A stretch of DNA of 64,000 nucleotides from Chamaecrista fasciculata. Lineage: Eukaryota; Streptophyta; Magnoliopsida; Fabales; Fabaceae. Shown here piece by piece: positions 34,868-45,700 of this stretch. Positions within the stretch are counted from its first letter, which is position 1, and each line of letters opens with the position of its first letter. The notes below the pieces were generated by a model. That model was not told the DNA's origin, searched no databases, and worked only from the letters and a program-made list of their open reading frames with translations. The position numbers and the translations under genes are program-made. Location: contig QANZ01004226.1 of NCBI GenBank assembly GCA_003254925.1, positions 274,065-338,064 of the forward strand. Reading direction: 5' to 3'.

Positions 34868-36388
34868 ATGGCTTCTCAATCTTGCTCCGCCGCCCACCTC
34901 GCCGCAATCCTGACGGCGACGGCGAACGGAACCGCGGCGGCGAACTACCTCTGTGGCCAATTCGACGCAATCTCGAAAAACCTAACCGACACAAGGTACG
35001 CTGTAGACAACACGTACCTTCTGTTCTCGGCGTATCTGGTGTTCGCTATGCAATTAGGGTTCGCGATGTTGTGCGCCGGTTCGGTTCGAGCAAAAAACAC
35101 GATGAACATAATGCTCACCAACGTCCTCGACGCCGGCGCCGGCGCAATCTCTTACTACCTCTTCGGTTTCGCCTTCGCTTTCGGAAGCCCTTCCAACGGC
35201 TTCATCGGGAAACATTTATTCGGCCTCCGTCACTATCCTTCGGAATCCGGCGACTACAGTTTCTTTCTTTACCAGTGGGCTTTTGCAATAGCGGCGGCGG
35301 GAATTACAAGTGGGTCCATCGCTGAGAGAACCCAATTCGTGGCTTACCTTATATACTCCTCTTTTTTAACGGGCTTTGTCTACCCCGTGGTTTCTCATTG
35401 GTTATGGTCCACCGACGGATGGGCCAGCCCATTTAAAGCCTATAATCTTTTATTCGGATCTGGCGCCATTGATTTCGCGGGCTCTGGGGTTGTTCACATG
35501 GTGGGAGGCATAGCGGGCTTATGGGGTGCACTCATAGAAGGCCCAAGAATAGGCCGGTTCGACCGGACCGGCCGGTCTGTTGCCTTACGTGGACACAGCG
35601 CATCGCTTGTTGTACTCGGAACATTCTTGTTATGGTTCGGGTGGTATGGGTTTAACCCGGGTTCGTTCTTAACCATAGTGAAGAGATACGACGTGAGTAA
35701 TGAGAATGATTACTACTACGGACAATGGAGTGCGGTAGGGAGGACAGCTGTGACGACGACATTGGCTGGATGCACGGCGGCTCTAACCACTTTGTTTTCG
35801 AAACGGTTATTGGTGGGTCATTGGAACGTGATAGACGTGTGTAACGGATTACTGGGTGGATTCGCAGCTATAACGTCAGGGTGTTCGGTGGTGGAACCAT
35901 GGGCGGCGATAATATGTGGCTTCGTCGGCGCGTGGGTGTTGATAGGGCTGAACGCCGTGGCGGCGAAGTTGAAGTATGATGATCCGTTGGAGGCAGCGCA
36001 ACTTCACGGTGGTTGTGGCGCGTGGGGAGTGGTGTTTACGGGTTTGTTTGCGAAGAAGAGGTATGTGGAGGAAGTGTACGGGACGGGGAGGAAAGGGCAT
36101 GGGTTGTTGATGGGAGGAGGAGGGAGGTTGCTGGCGGCGCAGGTGGTGGAGGTACTGGTGGTGTGTGGGTGGGTGACGGCGACGATGGGGCCGTTGTTTT
36201 ATGGGCTTCATAAGATGAAGTTGTTGAGGATATCGACGGATGATGAGGTGGCGGGAATGGATATGACTAGGCATGGTGGGTTTGCTTATGCTTATAATGA
36301 TGAAGATGAGAGTGTGAAGCCTCCTTCCTTCATGATGAGGAGGATTGAGCCTGATGCTGATGCTTCACTTACTACTCCCACACCCTAG
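34868..36388 (+). CDS. AMT1: AMT1-type ammonium transporter, intronless, 506 aa
   Basis: A plasma-membrane high-affinity ammonium transporter of the AMT/MEP/Rh family, a trimer with about 11 membrane helices per subunit. The N-terminal part has the family blocks [20 protein letters not shown] and [20 protein letters not shown]. The AMT signature [16 protein letters not shown] begins near residue 203; its His and that of [12 protein letters not shown] are the conserved pore histidines. The cytosolic tail keeps [17 protein letters not shown]; Thr467 by my count matches the Arabidopsis AMT1;1 Thr460 whose phosphorylation closes the trimer. The coding region is GC-rich and its last 400 bp are strongly G-rich on this strand, unlike the AT-rich surroundings. 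Lack of introns is normal for AMT1 genes. The ATG lies in tccATGGct, a favourable context. Which AMT1 paralogue it is cannot be decided. Confidence 0.97.
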   Translation: MASQSCSAAHLAAILTATANGTAAANYLCGQFDAISKNLTDTRYAVDNTYLLFSAYLVFAMQLGFAMLCAGSVRAKNTMNIMLTNVLDAGAGAISYYLFGFAFAFGSPSNGFIGKHLFGLRHYPSESGDYSFFLYQWAFAIAAAGITSGSIAERTQFVAYLIYSSFLTGFVYPVVSHWLWSTDGWASPFKAYNLLFGSGAIDFAGSGVVHMVGGIAGLWGALIEGPRIGRFDRTGRSVALRGHSASLVVLGTFLLWFGWYGFNPGSFLTIVKRYDVSNENDYYYGQWSAVGRTAVTTTLAGCTAALTTLFSKRLLVGHWNVIDVCNGLLGGFAAITSGCSVVEPWAAIICGFVGAWVLIGLNAVAAKLKYDDPLEAAQLHGGCGAWGVVFTGLFAKKRYVEEVYGTGRKGHGLLMGGGGRLLAAQVVEVLVVCGWVTATMGPLFYGLHKMKLLRISTDDEVAGMDMTRHGGFAYAYNDEDESVKPPSFMMRRIEPDADASLTTPTP

Positions 36389-36811
36389 CCTAGCCTGGCC
36401 TTGCCAATACTATTCAGTGAAATCCTCCTTCAAAAAAATTTGTGTATAGTATTAATAATTAAGAATTATGCAATGTGAATTTTGAAAACTTTTTAAAACA
36501 TTCTGTAATGTTACTTACTCGGCATGCCACTGTCATTTAATGTCAGTATCTGTCTGTCTCCGGTTTTCTTCTGTAGTTAGTTATGAGAAATGATTTACAT
36601 GCTCGTAAGTTTGTATAAATTCGTATGAAATTGAGATGTCCGAAGTTTTGTTTGGTTAATGTATCTTACAGATAAAAGTGAAAATACGTTTTATTGTTTT
36701 CAGAACTACAAAAACAAACCCAAGCGATGACGATCGTTTCTCTTTATTACAAGTTTACTTTAATAGAATCATATGGGCGATTCAAGTAAAATCTTTTCTA
36801 TACAGCTGGGT
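36389..36811. other. AMT1 3' flank
   Basis: Probable 3' UTR followed by AT-rich DNA. No other gene is visible; the ORF at 36678-36914 has no domain and runs into the repeat that follows. Confidence 0.55.
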
Positions 36812-38345
36812 CAGTTTGTTTGCGCTTATAATAAAATCTGCTCTGAGTATGATTATAATCAAAGTTGATTATTTATGTATTAATGTTTGGATGAAAGTTG
36901 ATTATTTGGTGTGAAATTATTGAAATGGGTATGTAATGATTGTGGTCGGTAGATAAAAGGGTAAGGAAATTGATAAATTGTATAGGTGTAAAAATGAAAG
37001 ATAAAGTTCAAAAAAGTAGAAAAAAGTAAGATGTGATTTGATTATAATCAAAGTGTGTTTCGATATGATTGTTGTTTATAGAAAAATCAAATTATGTCAC
37101 TGTTTGCCTTGGAAAACGTGAAAATATGATTATAATTATGTGCAACTTTAGAGGTGATTATTTTGTTTGATCCACCGAACTAATTTTGTCTATGAAATGG
37201 TCGACCAATAAGGACTAAAGTGTAACATTTTGCCCCGACATTCGGTGGACTAACGAAAAAAATGATCCACCGTTTCGCACAGCATGAGAGAGAATAAAAA
37301 AAGCACTCTGGACCCGAAAAAATATTTCAATTTGGCATAGTTGCTCTCTCTCTCTCTATCTCTCTATCTCTCCCTCTCTCCTCTCTCTCGTCTCCGTCTC
37401 TTTCTCTCTCTCATCTTCGTATCTCTCTCTCTCTCGTCTCCATCTCCGTTTCTCTCTCTCGTCTCCGTATCTCTCTCTCATCTGTCGTCTCCGTCTCTCT
37501 GTGGCTGACATTGAGGCCACCCTTTCTCGCGTTTGTCAAATGGTTATTTTTGCTATTCCATCATCACAATCTTAACTAACATAGTAGGCGGTTGAATTCT
37601 GAGTGGGTTTAATTTAGATATTTGTGCTCTAATTTAGGTTTTTCAAGAAAATAATGCTAAAAAATAAGAACTTCGTGCACGAGCTAAAGGGTTGAAAACT
37701 CTTGGAAAAATCTTTCAGCCATTAACACTTGTCCTAATTCTTTTCTCTGCATCAGTGCTGCTAACTGGTTATGAAATATCCTTTGAAACTCTATTTAAAT
37801 TAGATATAAACTGTCTAATACTTTGAAAATTAATCTTGAAAGTGCTATTTGAAATATAAAGAGTTAAGTGAGCAGTATGGGTGTTAAGTCAGCAGTATGG
37901 GAATGAGAATGACAATATACTAAACAAAGCAGCAGTACATAAGTTGAATGGAAGTGAATTTAGCAATGATGTATCTTCTCCTAACACATCGCAAAAGTTT
38001 TGAGGAGAGAGAGAGAGAGGAGACAAGGGAGAGAGAGACGAGAGAGAACAGCCGAAGAAAGAGAAGAAATAATGGTCAAAATATTAATTTCAATCCTAAA
38101 TTATTTGGACAAAATAACAATTTAGTCCAATGTTGAAGTAAATGACCATTTTACCCTTGTGATGGGTGATTAATTGTATAAGAGTATAGGTAATTATAGG
38201 TATATATATAAGGGTATAAGTGTAATTGAGTGTGTTTGATTATAAAAAAATCATGATTGTAATTTGATCAGAAAGAAAGCGTAAACAAACATACTTATTA
38301 TGATTATAATCAGAGCAAATTATAATCAAAGCCCAAACAAACTAA
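36812..38345. mobile_element. Candidate 1.5-kb non-autonomous TIR transposon (copy 1)
   Basis: The left end CAGTTTGTTTGCGCTTATAA leads into TCTGCTCTGAGTATGATTATAATC. Read in reverse, the right end is TAGTTTGTTTGGGCTTTGAT then TTTGCTCTGATTATAATC. These are imperfect inverted termini. The interior has a (CT)n tract (about 37341-37500), a (GA)n tract (about 38004-38047) and no transposase-like ORF; the Arg/Glu-rich ORFs come from the microsatellite. Target duplication not established. Confidence 0.55.
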
Positions 38346-38946
38346 GCGTTAGTGTCTCATTAATAATATCAGGAAAATAAAGCATTTTTTTTTACCTAAA
38401 AGTCCTAATGAAATATATATATATATATACAAATAAAAAAGGCGGAGACTGTAGTTAAAATATATAATAATAAATTTACGTAGTAATGGACTAACGGTGT
38501 NAAATTGATTATTTGGTGTGAAATTATTGAAATGGGTATGTAATGATTGTGGTTGGTAGATAGAAAGGTAAGGAAATTGATAAATTGTATAGGGTAGAAA
38601 TGGAAGATAAAGTTAGAAAAAGTAGGAAAAAGTAAGATGTGATTTGATTATAATCAAAGTGTGTTTGGATGAGATTGTTGCTTATAGAAAAATCAAATTA
38701 TGTCACTGTTTGCCTTGGAAAGCGTGAAAATATGATTATAATCATGTGCAACTTTGGAAATGATTATTTTGTTTGATCCACCGAACTAATTTTGCCTATG
38801 AAATGGTCGACTAATAAGGACTAAAGTGTAACATTTTGCCCCGACATTCGGTGGACCAACGAAAAAAATAGTCTACCGTTTCGCACATGAGAGAGAATAA
38901 AAAAAGCACTTTGGACCCGAAAAAATATTTCAATTTGGCATAGTTG

Positions 38947-38998
<52 letters not shown>

Positions 38999-40018
38999 GT
39001 CTCTCTGTGGCTGACATTGAGGCCACCCTTTCTCGCGTTTGTCAAATGGTTATTTTTGTTATTCCATCATCACAATCTTAACTAACATAGTAGGCGGTTG
39101 AATTCTGAGTGGGTTTAATTTAGATATTTGTGCTCTAATTTAGGTTTTTCAAGACAATAATGCTAAAAAATAAGAACTTCGTGCACGAGCTAAAGGGTTG
39201 AAAACTCAGGGTTGAAAACTCTTGGAAAAATCTTTCAGCTATTAACACTTGTCCTAATTCTTTTCTCTGCATCAGTGCTGCTAACTGGTTATGAAATATC
39301 ATTTGAAACTCTATTTAAATTAGATCTAAACTGTCTAATAATTATGAAAATTAATCTCGAAAGTGCTATTTGAAATATAAAGAGTTAAGTCAGCAGTATG
39401 GGAATGAGAATGATAATATACTAAACAAAGCAGCAATACATAAGTTGAATGGAAGTGAATTTAGCAATGATGTATCTTCTCCTGGCATATCGCAAAAGTT
39501 TTGAAGAGAGAGAGAGATGGAGACGAGAGAGAGAGAGAGAGAGAGGAGACAAGGGAGAGAGAGACGAGAGAGAGAACAGCCGAAGAAAGAGAAGAAATGA
39601 TGGTCAAAATATTAATTTCAATCCTAAATTGTTTGGACAAAATAACAATTTAGTCCAATGTTGAAGTAAATGACCATTTTGCCCTTGTGATGGGTGATTA
39701 ATTGTATAAGAGTATAGGTAATTATAGGTATATATATAAGGGTATAAGTGTAATTGAGTGTGTTTGATTATAAAAAAATTATGATTATAATTTGATCAGA
39801 AAAAAAAAGCATAAACGAACATACTTATTACGATTATAATCAAAGCAGATTATAATCAAAGCACAAACGAACTGGGTTATTAATAATATCAGGAAAATAA
39901 AGCATTTTTTTACCTAAAAGTCCTAATGAAATATATATATATATATACAAATAAAAAAGGCGGAGACTGTAGTTAAAATATATAATAATAAATTTACGTA
40001 GTAATGGACTAACGGTGT
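36894..40018. repeat. Two near-identical direct copies of 1.5-1.6 kb joined at a single N
   Basis: Copy 1 (36894-38500) and copy 2 (38502-40018) align from ttgattatttggtgtgaaa to gtaatggactaacggtgt. They differ by scattered substitutions, by microsatellite length, and by small duplications such as an extra cagggttgaaaact near 39205 in copy 2. The only base between them is N at 38501. The copies extend about 155 bp past the inverted terminus of the candidate transposon, so the duplicated unit is not simply the element. Copy 2 lacks the left terminus. Confidence 0.9.
38501..38501. other. Single N between the two direct copies
   Basis: One undefined base exactly at the junction of the two near-identical copies. 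A second single N is at 40157. Confidence 0.98.
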
Positions 40019-40156
40019 CGCCTATTTAACCAGCATGACCATTGGCTTAGGTATTCTGAGCTACAACATTACAGACAAACGTCATTTGGTTGTCATCACA
40101 CCTTCCATCCTCCATAGTTGACGAGGAGACTGTTCCATTGAATCGGCTGGTACGGA

Positions 40157-40157
40157 N
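40157..40157. other. Single N
   Basis: One undefined base after a 140-bp stretch that belongs neither to the direct copies nor to the AT-rich DNA on its right. Sequence character changes sharply here. Confidence 0.98.
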
Positions 40158-40263
40158 AATAAAAATTTATTAATTAACCAAATTGTAAAAATAATATTAT
40201 TTGTGATATTAAAATAGAATTTTAACTAAATAAAAATTAATTTTATTTTTTATTTAATATTTT

Positions 40264-40453
40264 TGCGGGCCGGCGGGTTGGTTTGGGTTGAGCGGACTCA
40301 AAATCTTGAAACTCGCAGCTCAACCCAAACCACAGCGGGCTTAACTTTTTGAACCCAAACCAACCCGCCAGTCCAACCCAAACCAACCCAAACTAGTGAG
40401 TTGGGTTGATTTTAGCGGGTTGGCGGGTTAGCCCAACCCAATGAACACCCCTA
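40264..40453. mobile_element. GC-rich hairpin repeat, right part of a hAT-like MITE
   Basis: GGCGGGTTGGTTTGGGTTG on the left pairs with the complements CTCAACCCAAACC (near 40319) and AACCCAAACCAACCCGCC (near 40352). The right edge ATGAACACCCCTAG resembles the common hAT terminus CTAGGGGTGTTCA. The matching left terminus is missing; the sequence on that side breaks at the N at 40157. Confidence 0.55.
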
Positions 40454-40713
40454 GCACTACATCACCTTAAAACACCAATAGGTTCTTAAAATATATTACC
40501 TGTAAATTATTTCATAAAAAGAGTACCGACCAAAATTAACTAAAAAATAAACAAAACAGTAGAAATCTTCCCTTCTGGAGTACAAACATCACAATTTGTT
40601 GTTCACAGATCTAAATAATCTATTATATAAAGCTTGTTTCCCCATAAACCGCTATCTATCATCTCTTAACAAACATAACCTGGCATAAAAGCTTTGTCCC
40701 ATATTTCCTAAAA

Positions 40714-42297
40714 GGCTAAAAGGCAAAAGTATTCATTTCGTCCCCAAACTTTACACCTGTTGTCAATTTCGTCCCCAATCCTTTTTTGCTGTCAATTTTG
40801 TCCCCAAACTTTACACATGTTGTAAATTTCGTCCCCAATATTTTTTTGCTGTCAATTTCATCTCTAATCTTTCTGATGGGTGTCGAATCCACAAAAAATA
40901 ATTAACCTGATTCTACACACAAATAATAAATTATAGTAAGGGTGAGACTAGCATTGTCTAAAGTTTATCAACTAAATCTAAAGAAAACAGAAAACAAAAG
41001 ATAAATTGTAATATAAAATAATAAGTAAATAAAACAACGATAAAAGTTACCGATAGGATGAGGGCTTGACTAAGGTTAATCTTCATAGAGTCTCGCACTT
41101 GATCATTGATGTCAAAGATAATTTTTCATCAAATTAAAATAGGTTAACGAAATCAAAGGTGAAATCACTCTTTCTTTATTAACCATAAACAATTAATTTA
41201 CGAAATTACTTGTTTAAATTTTCTTCTCCCTAACATGGTAGGACCATCTTAGTTACTACTTAGTGATGAACTTATTAATTACGAATTAATAAGAACACCT
41301 AGCGTTATGTTAACAAATCAATTAGACAACTAGAGATTAGTTGAATAGAGAACTTGAAAACAATTAAAAGAGAAATAGGAGAAGAGAAAATATTATAAAC
41401 AGTGAAGGAAAATAAAAACATGATCTCACAAGTGTTGAAACATCCAATCAGAATTAACCCAAAGCCAAGAGAAAAGAATTAGCCGCGCAGGGCCTTGAGA
41501 GAAGATGAGAGAGATGATTCGAGATTGAATCTCCCCAATTCACTGACTAGAGAGGAGTATTTATAATGTTTCTCTAACCCTAATACCCTTCTCAACCTTC
41601 CTAATTCGAGCTATAGAGTCCCCACAACTGAAAAGATTACAAAATCTGATTTTAAAATTCAAAATTGAGAATTTGAGCTTAAGTCTTGGGCAAGACTTGT
41701 GCTCCATGTAAATATCTCGAGTTTTGAGCAAGACTTGTGCTCCACGAAAATATCTCTTGATTTTGGAGATCTTGAAATTGAATCTTGATTTGAGATATCT
41801 TTGAGATTGAAATCTGATCTGCAAAATCTATAGAAGGTAATATAAACTTATATCCTAAGTTTAAAAGATATGATATTCACAAAATATCAAATTTTAACAC
41901 AAGATATCATATTTTGAATTTAAACTTAGGATAATGGGGAAAATAAAATAATTAAGATATATTGGGATAAAATCATGATTTGAATACAAATAAATTAGTA
42001 ATTATCCCTAAAAAATAGGCAAAATAACATACTTATCACTTTCACATTTTGGTCAATTTTATCATTTGCTCTTACTTTAACCAAATATTGACGACAAAAT
42101 CTGTGGCTAATAATATATAATGTAAAATTGATAGAAAAAGAAACTCAAATCCAAACTTAGATTCAAAAACAGGATGCAGTCTATCGTTAATTCATTAAAA
42201 GAAATTAGTCAAATGATAAAATTAACGAAAATGTGAAAGAATGAGGACAAAATTGACAGTTGATGTAAAGTTTGAAGACGAAATGAGTACTTTTGTC
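40714..42297. mobile_element. Mutator-type MITE, copy D, split by a solo LTR
   Basis: The outer ends GGCTAAAAGGCAAAAGTATTC and ...GAGTACTTTTGTC belong to the same family as the elements at 11233, 21647 and 23082. The exact 9-bp direct repeat ttcctaaaa flanks it at 40705-40713 and 42298-42306. Inside, near 40800-40870, the fragment CCCCAAACTTTACACMTGTTGT is locally repeated. The element is interrupted at 40873/42039 by a 1.17-kb insertion. Confidence 0.82.
40874..42038. mobile_element. Solo LTR (about 1,165 bp) with 5-bp target duplication
   Basis: The insertion starts TGATGGGTGTCGAATCCAC and ends ACATACTTATCA, so it has the TG...CA ends of an LTR, here within TGAT...ATCA. The 5-bp direct repeat ctttc lies at 40869-40873 and 42039-42043; removing one copy with the insert restores the MITE sequence found in the sister copies (ctttcacatttt). 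A TATA-like gtatttataatg lies near 41560. No second LTR, primer-binding site or polyprotein is present. The superfamily is unknown. Confidence 0.78.
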
Positions 42298-42790
42298 TTC
42301 CTAAAATTAATGCCTCTCCGCGACGGCATTTATGAGCTCTAGGTATTTAATGAGACAACGGTGGTTTTCGAAGATCCTCACCACCAACGGTCATCATAAA
42401 ATTTGAAAATTCACGTCCACGAAAATTGTAGTAGTTTTCATACCAAATCCGCAGACATGAGAGTGTATACAAGATAAAAAAGAAAAAATAATCAGATTAC
42501 AGTAGAGTAGTGCACAGCTAGGAGCATCAAATACATGGAGAATAAAAGGCTCATTATATTACTACCATAACAACATAAAAATAGAAGTTACAAGCACCAG
42601 ACCTCATCTGATTTACAATTATGGGGACAAAATCAATACCCAGCCCAAAAAAATTGGGTATCAAGCTCTAACTCAGGTATATCTATTATATCTATGACAA
42701 TAACAGTGTGCTCCAAAAAATTTGGCCGGTCATAAGAATTCATTACCGTCATTCTAAAGAAGTGGAAGAACAGAATTTGTAGAGATTTGC

Positions 42791-45700
42791 TCAGCTACTT
42801 GACATGTCTTCTTCACTATCTTCACTGTCATCACTACATAGCAAAAAAACAAACATGGGAGAAATTTATCATTAACATCATCAGTGTGCATTCATAAGTT
42901 CAATAATGTTCAAAACAAAATCTGTACAAGCTAGGGCTAAATTTTTACATCAAAATCATGAATAAAGATGTAATAGCGTTGTATTATCTTTATTAATAAA
43001 GTTGTCACATGAAATCCAACGACTACATCATCGAAAATCAGAATCCTTAAACGTTTGACTCAAATTCAAACTTCAACATGAAATTATCGGGGAACAAATG
43101 AAGTTGGAGAGCAAAATTATTACAAAAATTAAACATCTAGAAGTAACCTTTTTCATTTAACATTTCATGGCATGTTATATTCTCACTAGTTTCTTATTTT
43201 GTATTATGTGGGTTCAATTATTCGGAAAACAATTTTACTATCCAAATTATCTTTTGTAGCTTTATTTGTCCTGGGACAGCTATCCATGATCTTTAATAAT
43301 TGCTTAATTGTAAATTATATGAAAAATCTGTGTTGAAGACCTCTTTTTCTGCACATGATTTTTTGAAAACTTTCCCTGCCACACATCTATTGGCTTATTG
43401 GTACAAGTATGTGGTTAAGGCCTCTCTTTAGTGTTGTCTGTATAATTTTTTAACATTCAGAGCTCACTGTATTCTGTTATCATCCTCTTACTATCTTTCT
43501 CCTCTTTTTCCCTCCAGTACAGTTCATTCTTTAATTAGGAAAACAAAAATGCCAACAAAATTTTACCTATATATAAATTTGACACTCCACCCGCTAAGAA
43601 TTTTATTATGTATTTGATTAATTAAAATATTAAAATATACTATGTTTTCCATTAATTTGTTTGACCTAATTTATGGAGAAATATAATTTTCTCATTAAGC
43701 ATCCTCTGGGTGATTCTTCCTTTTGTTTCTGCTCAATTTTATAACCTAAAGATAATGTTTTCTGCATAATACCAATTATTTAGATTCCCAATTCTAATCA
43801 TGATTCTTGCAAGTTGAAAAAGATTATACAAAAACCACAAAATAATAGTACAAACCTAAATTCAGAAAGCTTTGACAGACGTCTAGCGTCCAAACCAGTA
43901 ATATATTTCTGAGCTGCTTGGACATTTTCTGAACCTGGAAATCCAAAATTAGTGAGAAGGGGAAAAAGTAAGGATAATAATCATTTCCCGAATCAGATCC
44001 TAGTTCCGTAAAATAAATGACAATCATATATCAAAGAAAATTGACATTTTAAGGCCTTTTTAAAAGACTTGTTGACATTTAAAATAACCTGGAGAGTAGT
44101 GATACTTAATAGGTCAGAACTCAGTTAGGATTGCCTTGGATAGATTAAGGGTATGTAAAGGAGCCAAAAAATCATGAAAAGATTATTTGGATTCAATAAT
44201 AATTCAACTTACAATCAAATCAAGCAGGTATTTGATTGTAGAGTATTCATAGTCATTTGGTGGGTTATTCTATATATTGCATGAAAAGTTTCAGGTGCAA
44301 AAGAAGAAAAGGACATGTTCCAATTGAGAACCTAAAATTTTGGACTAAACTTCACCTAACAACAAAAGTATTTCTTGAGGAAAAAAAGAAAAGTAGCAGT
44401 GCAGTAGTAACAATAACAGATATCTTATAGTATAATCTTTCCACAGTGTCATATAGAGAGCATAAACAAATTGCTAATAAGAGTACCCTTTGCCAGTTGG
44501 AAGGCATGTAAAGCACATCTTTCCGCCGCAACTCTTACTGGAGTGTTTCCATCTTTTAAGCACTCTGCCAGTGCAGGGCCCGTAATGTTAACATTGGACA
44601 TAATGGATGGAGGATTTGCCTGAAAATGCAGGGAATGAAAAACTTGTAAATTTTAAATTTTCCACATTACTAATTCACATGGTGGACTTTATAGGACATG
44701 GATCCTCTGCATTATCATTTTGGTGCATTTTGGTGAAGTTTTGAGAGAGAAAGAGAGAGTTAGAGAGAGAAAAAATCAGTGGGACCCACATATCACCACA
44801 CTCCTCCCTCTAACTCTTCCATTCTCTCTCTAAACTGTAGAAACTTCACACTTTAGAGGATCCAATCTGGACTTTATATCAAGGCAGGACTCATCAAGCA
44901 CCTACCTTGGCAACAGCTTTTATAGCAGATAAAGCCCTTCTCCTAACTTCACTGGACTCATCACGTGTGGATAAAACTAGCAATGAAAGAACATCTTTGT
45001 ATAGCATAGAATCAAAATGATCTCTCTGAGCCTGGTACAACAGAAGCCTTCCCAAAGCCTTGGTCGAACTTTCACGAAGTGGAAACTGTTTTACAGCAAA
45101 TAATTCAAAATACAGTAACAAAAAACCTAAGAGAAAAATGATAACTATGCTAACCTACCTTCTCATCCTTTAAAGTGTCCTTGAGGCAGTCTACAATGGA
45201 AGAGAAAGAAGAAGACAAACAAATTGGAGCAGGGTTGTGTCGGAACATGGAAGACAATGTAAGAACAGAGCCATGCCTTTGAGGCCAGCTTGGTAATGAA
45301 GCCAGACTTGACAGTTCCTGAATCAACTCAGACAGCTGCATTTCGTCGAGGTACTGCAGAAACACTTCTGAGTTAGACAAACATCCCAGAGGCATTATCC
45401 AGCAATAATATTGCTATCTGTTAAATCCTGCAAACTATAGTGATGCCAAGAAAAAAAAAAACAGCACTAAAACTCTGCTGGCTGAAACAGGAATGGGGCA
45501 ATAAGTCAATAATAATATCATAATGCAGCCCTGTATAGAATAAAAACAATAACAAACCCTATGGTCGCTTAGGTGTACATAAGTCAAACCTTTGTCAAGA
45601 TGCCCAATATGTTTGCAGCATTAATTCGAACTTGATCATCCTCATGATGAATCAAATCCTTAAGAACACTGTAAATACGGTTTCTAACAGATACGCTCAC

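Noticed and set aside
34882-36274. Extra ORFs (147, 132 and 66 aa) over AMT1
   Set aside because: Shadow frames of the GC-rich AMT1 coding sequence.
37948-39664. Arg/Glu-rich ORFs on both strands
   Set aside because: Translations of the (GA)n/(CT)n microsatellites in the direct copies.
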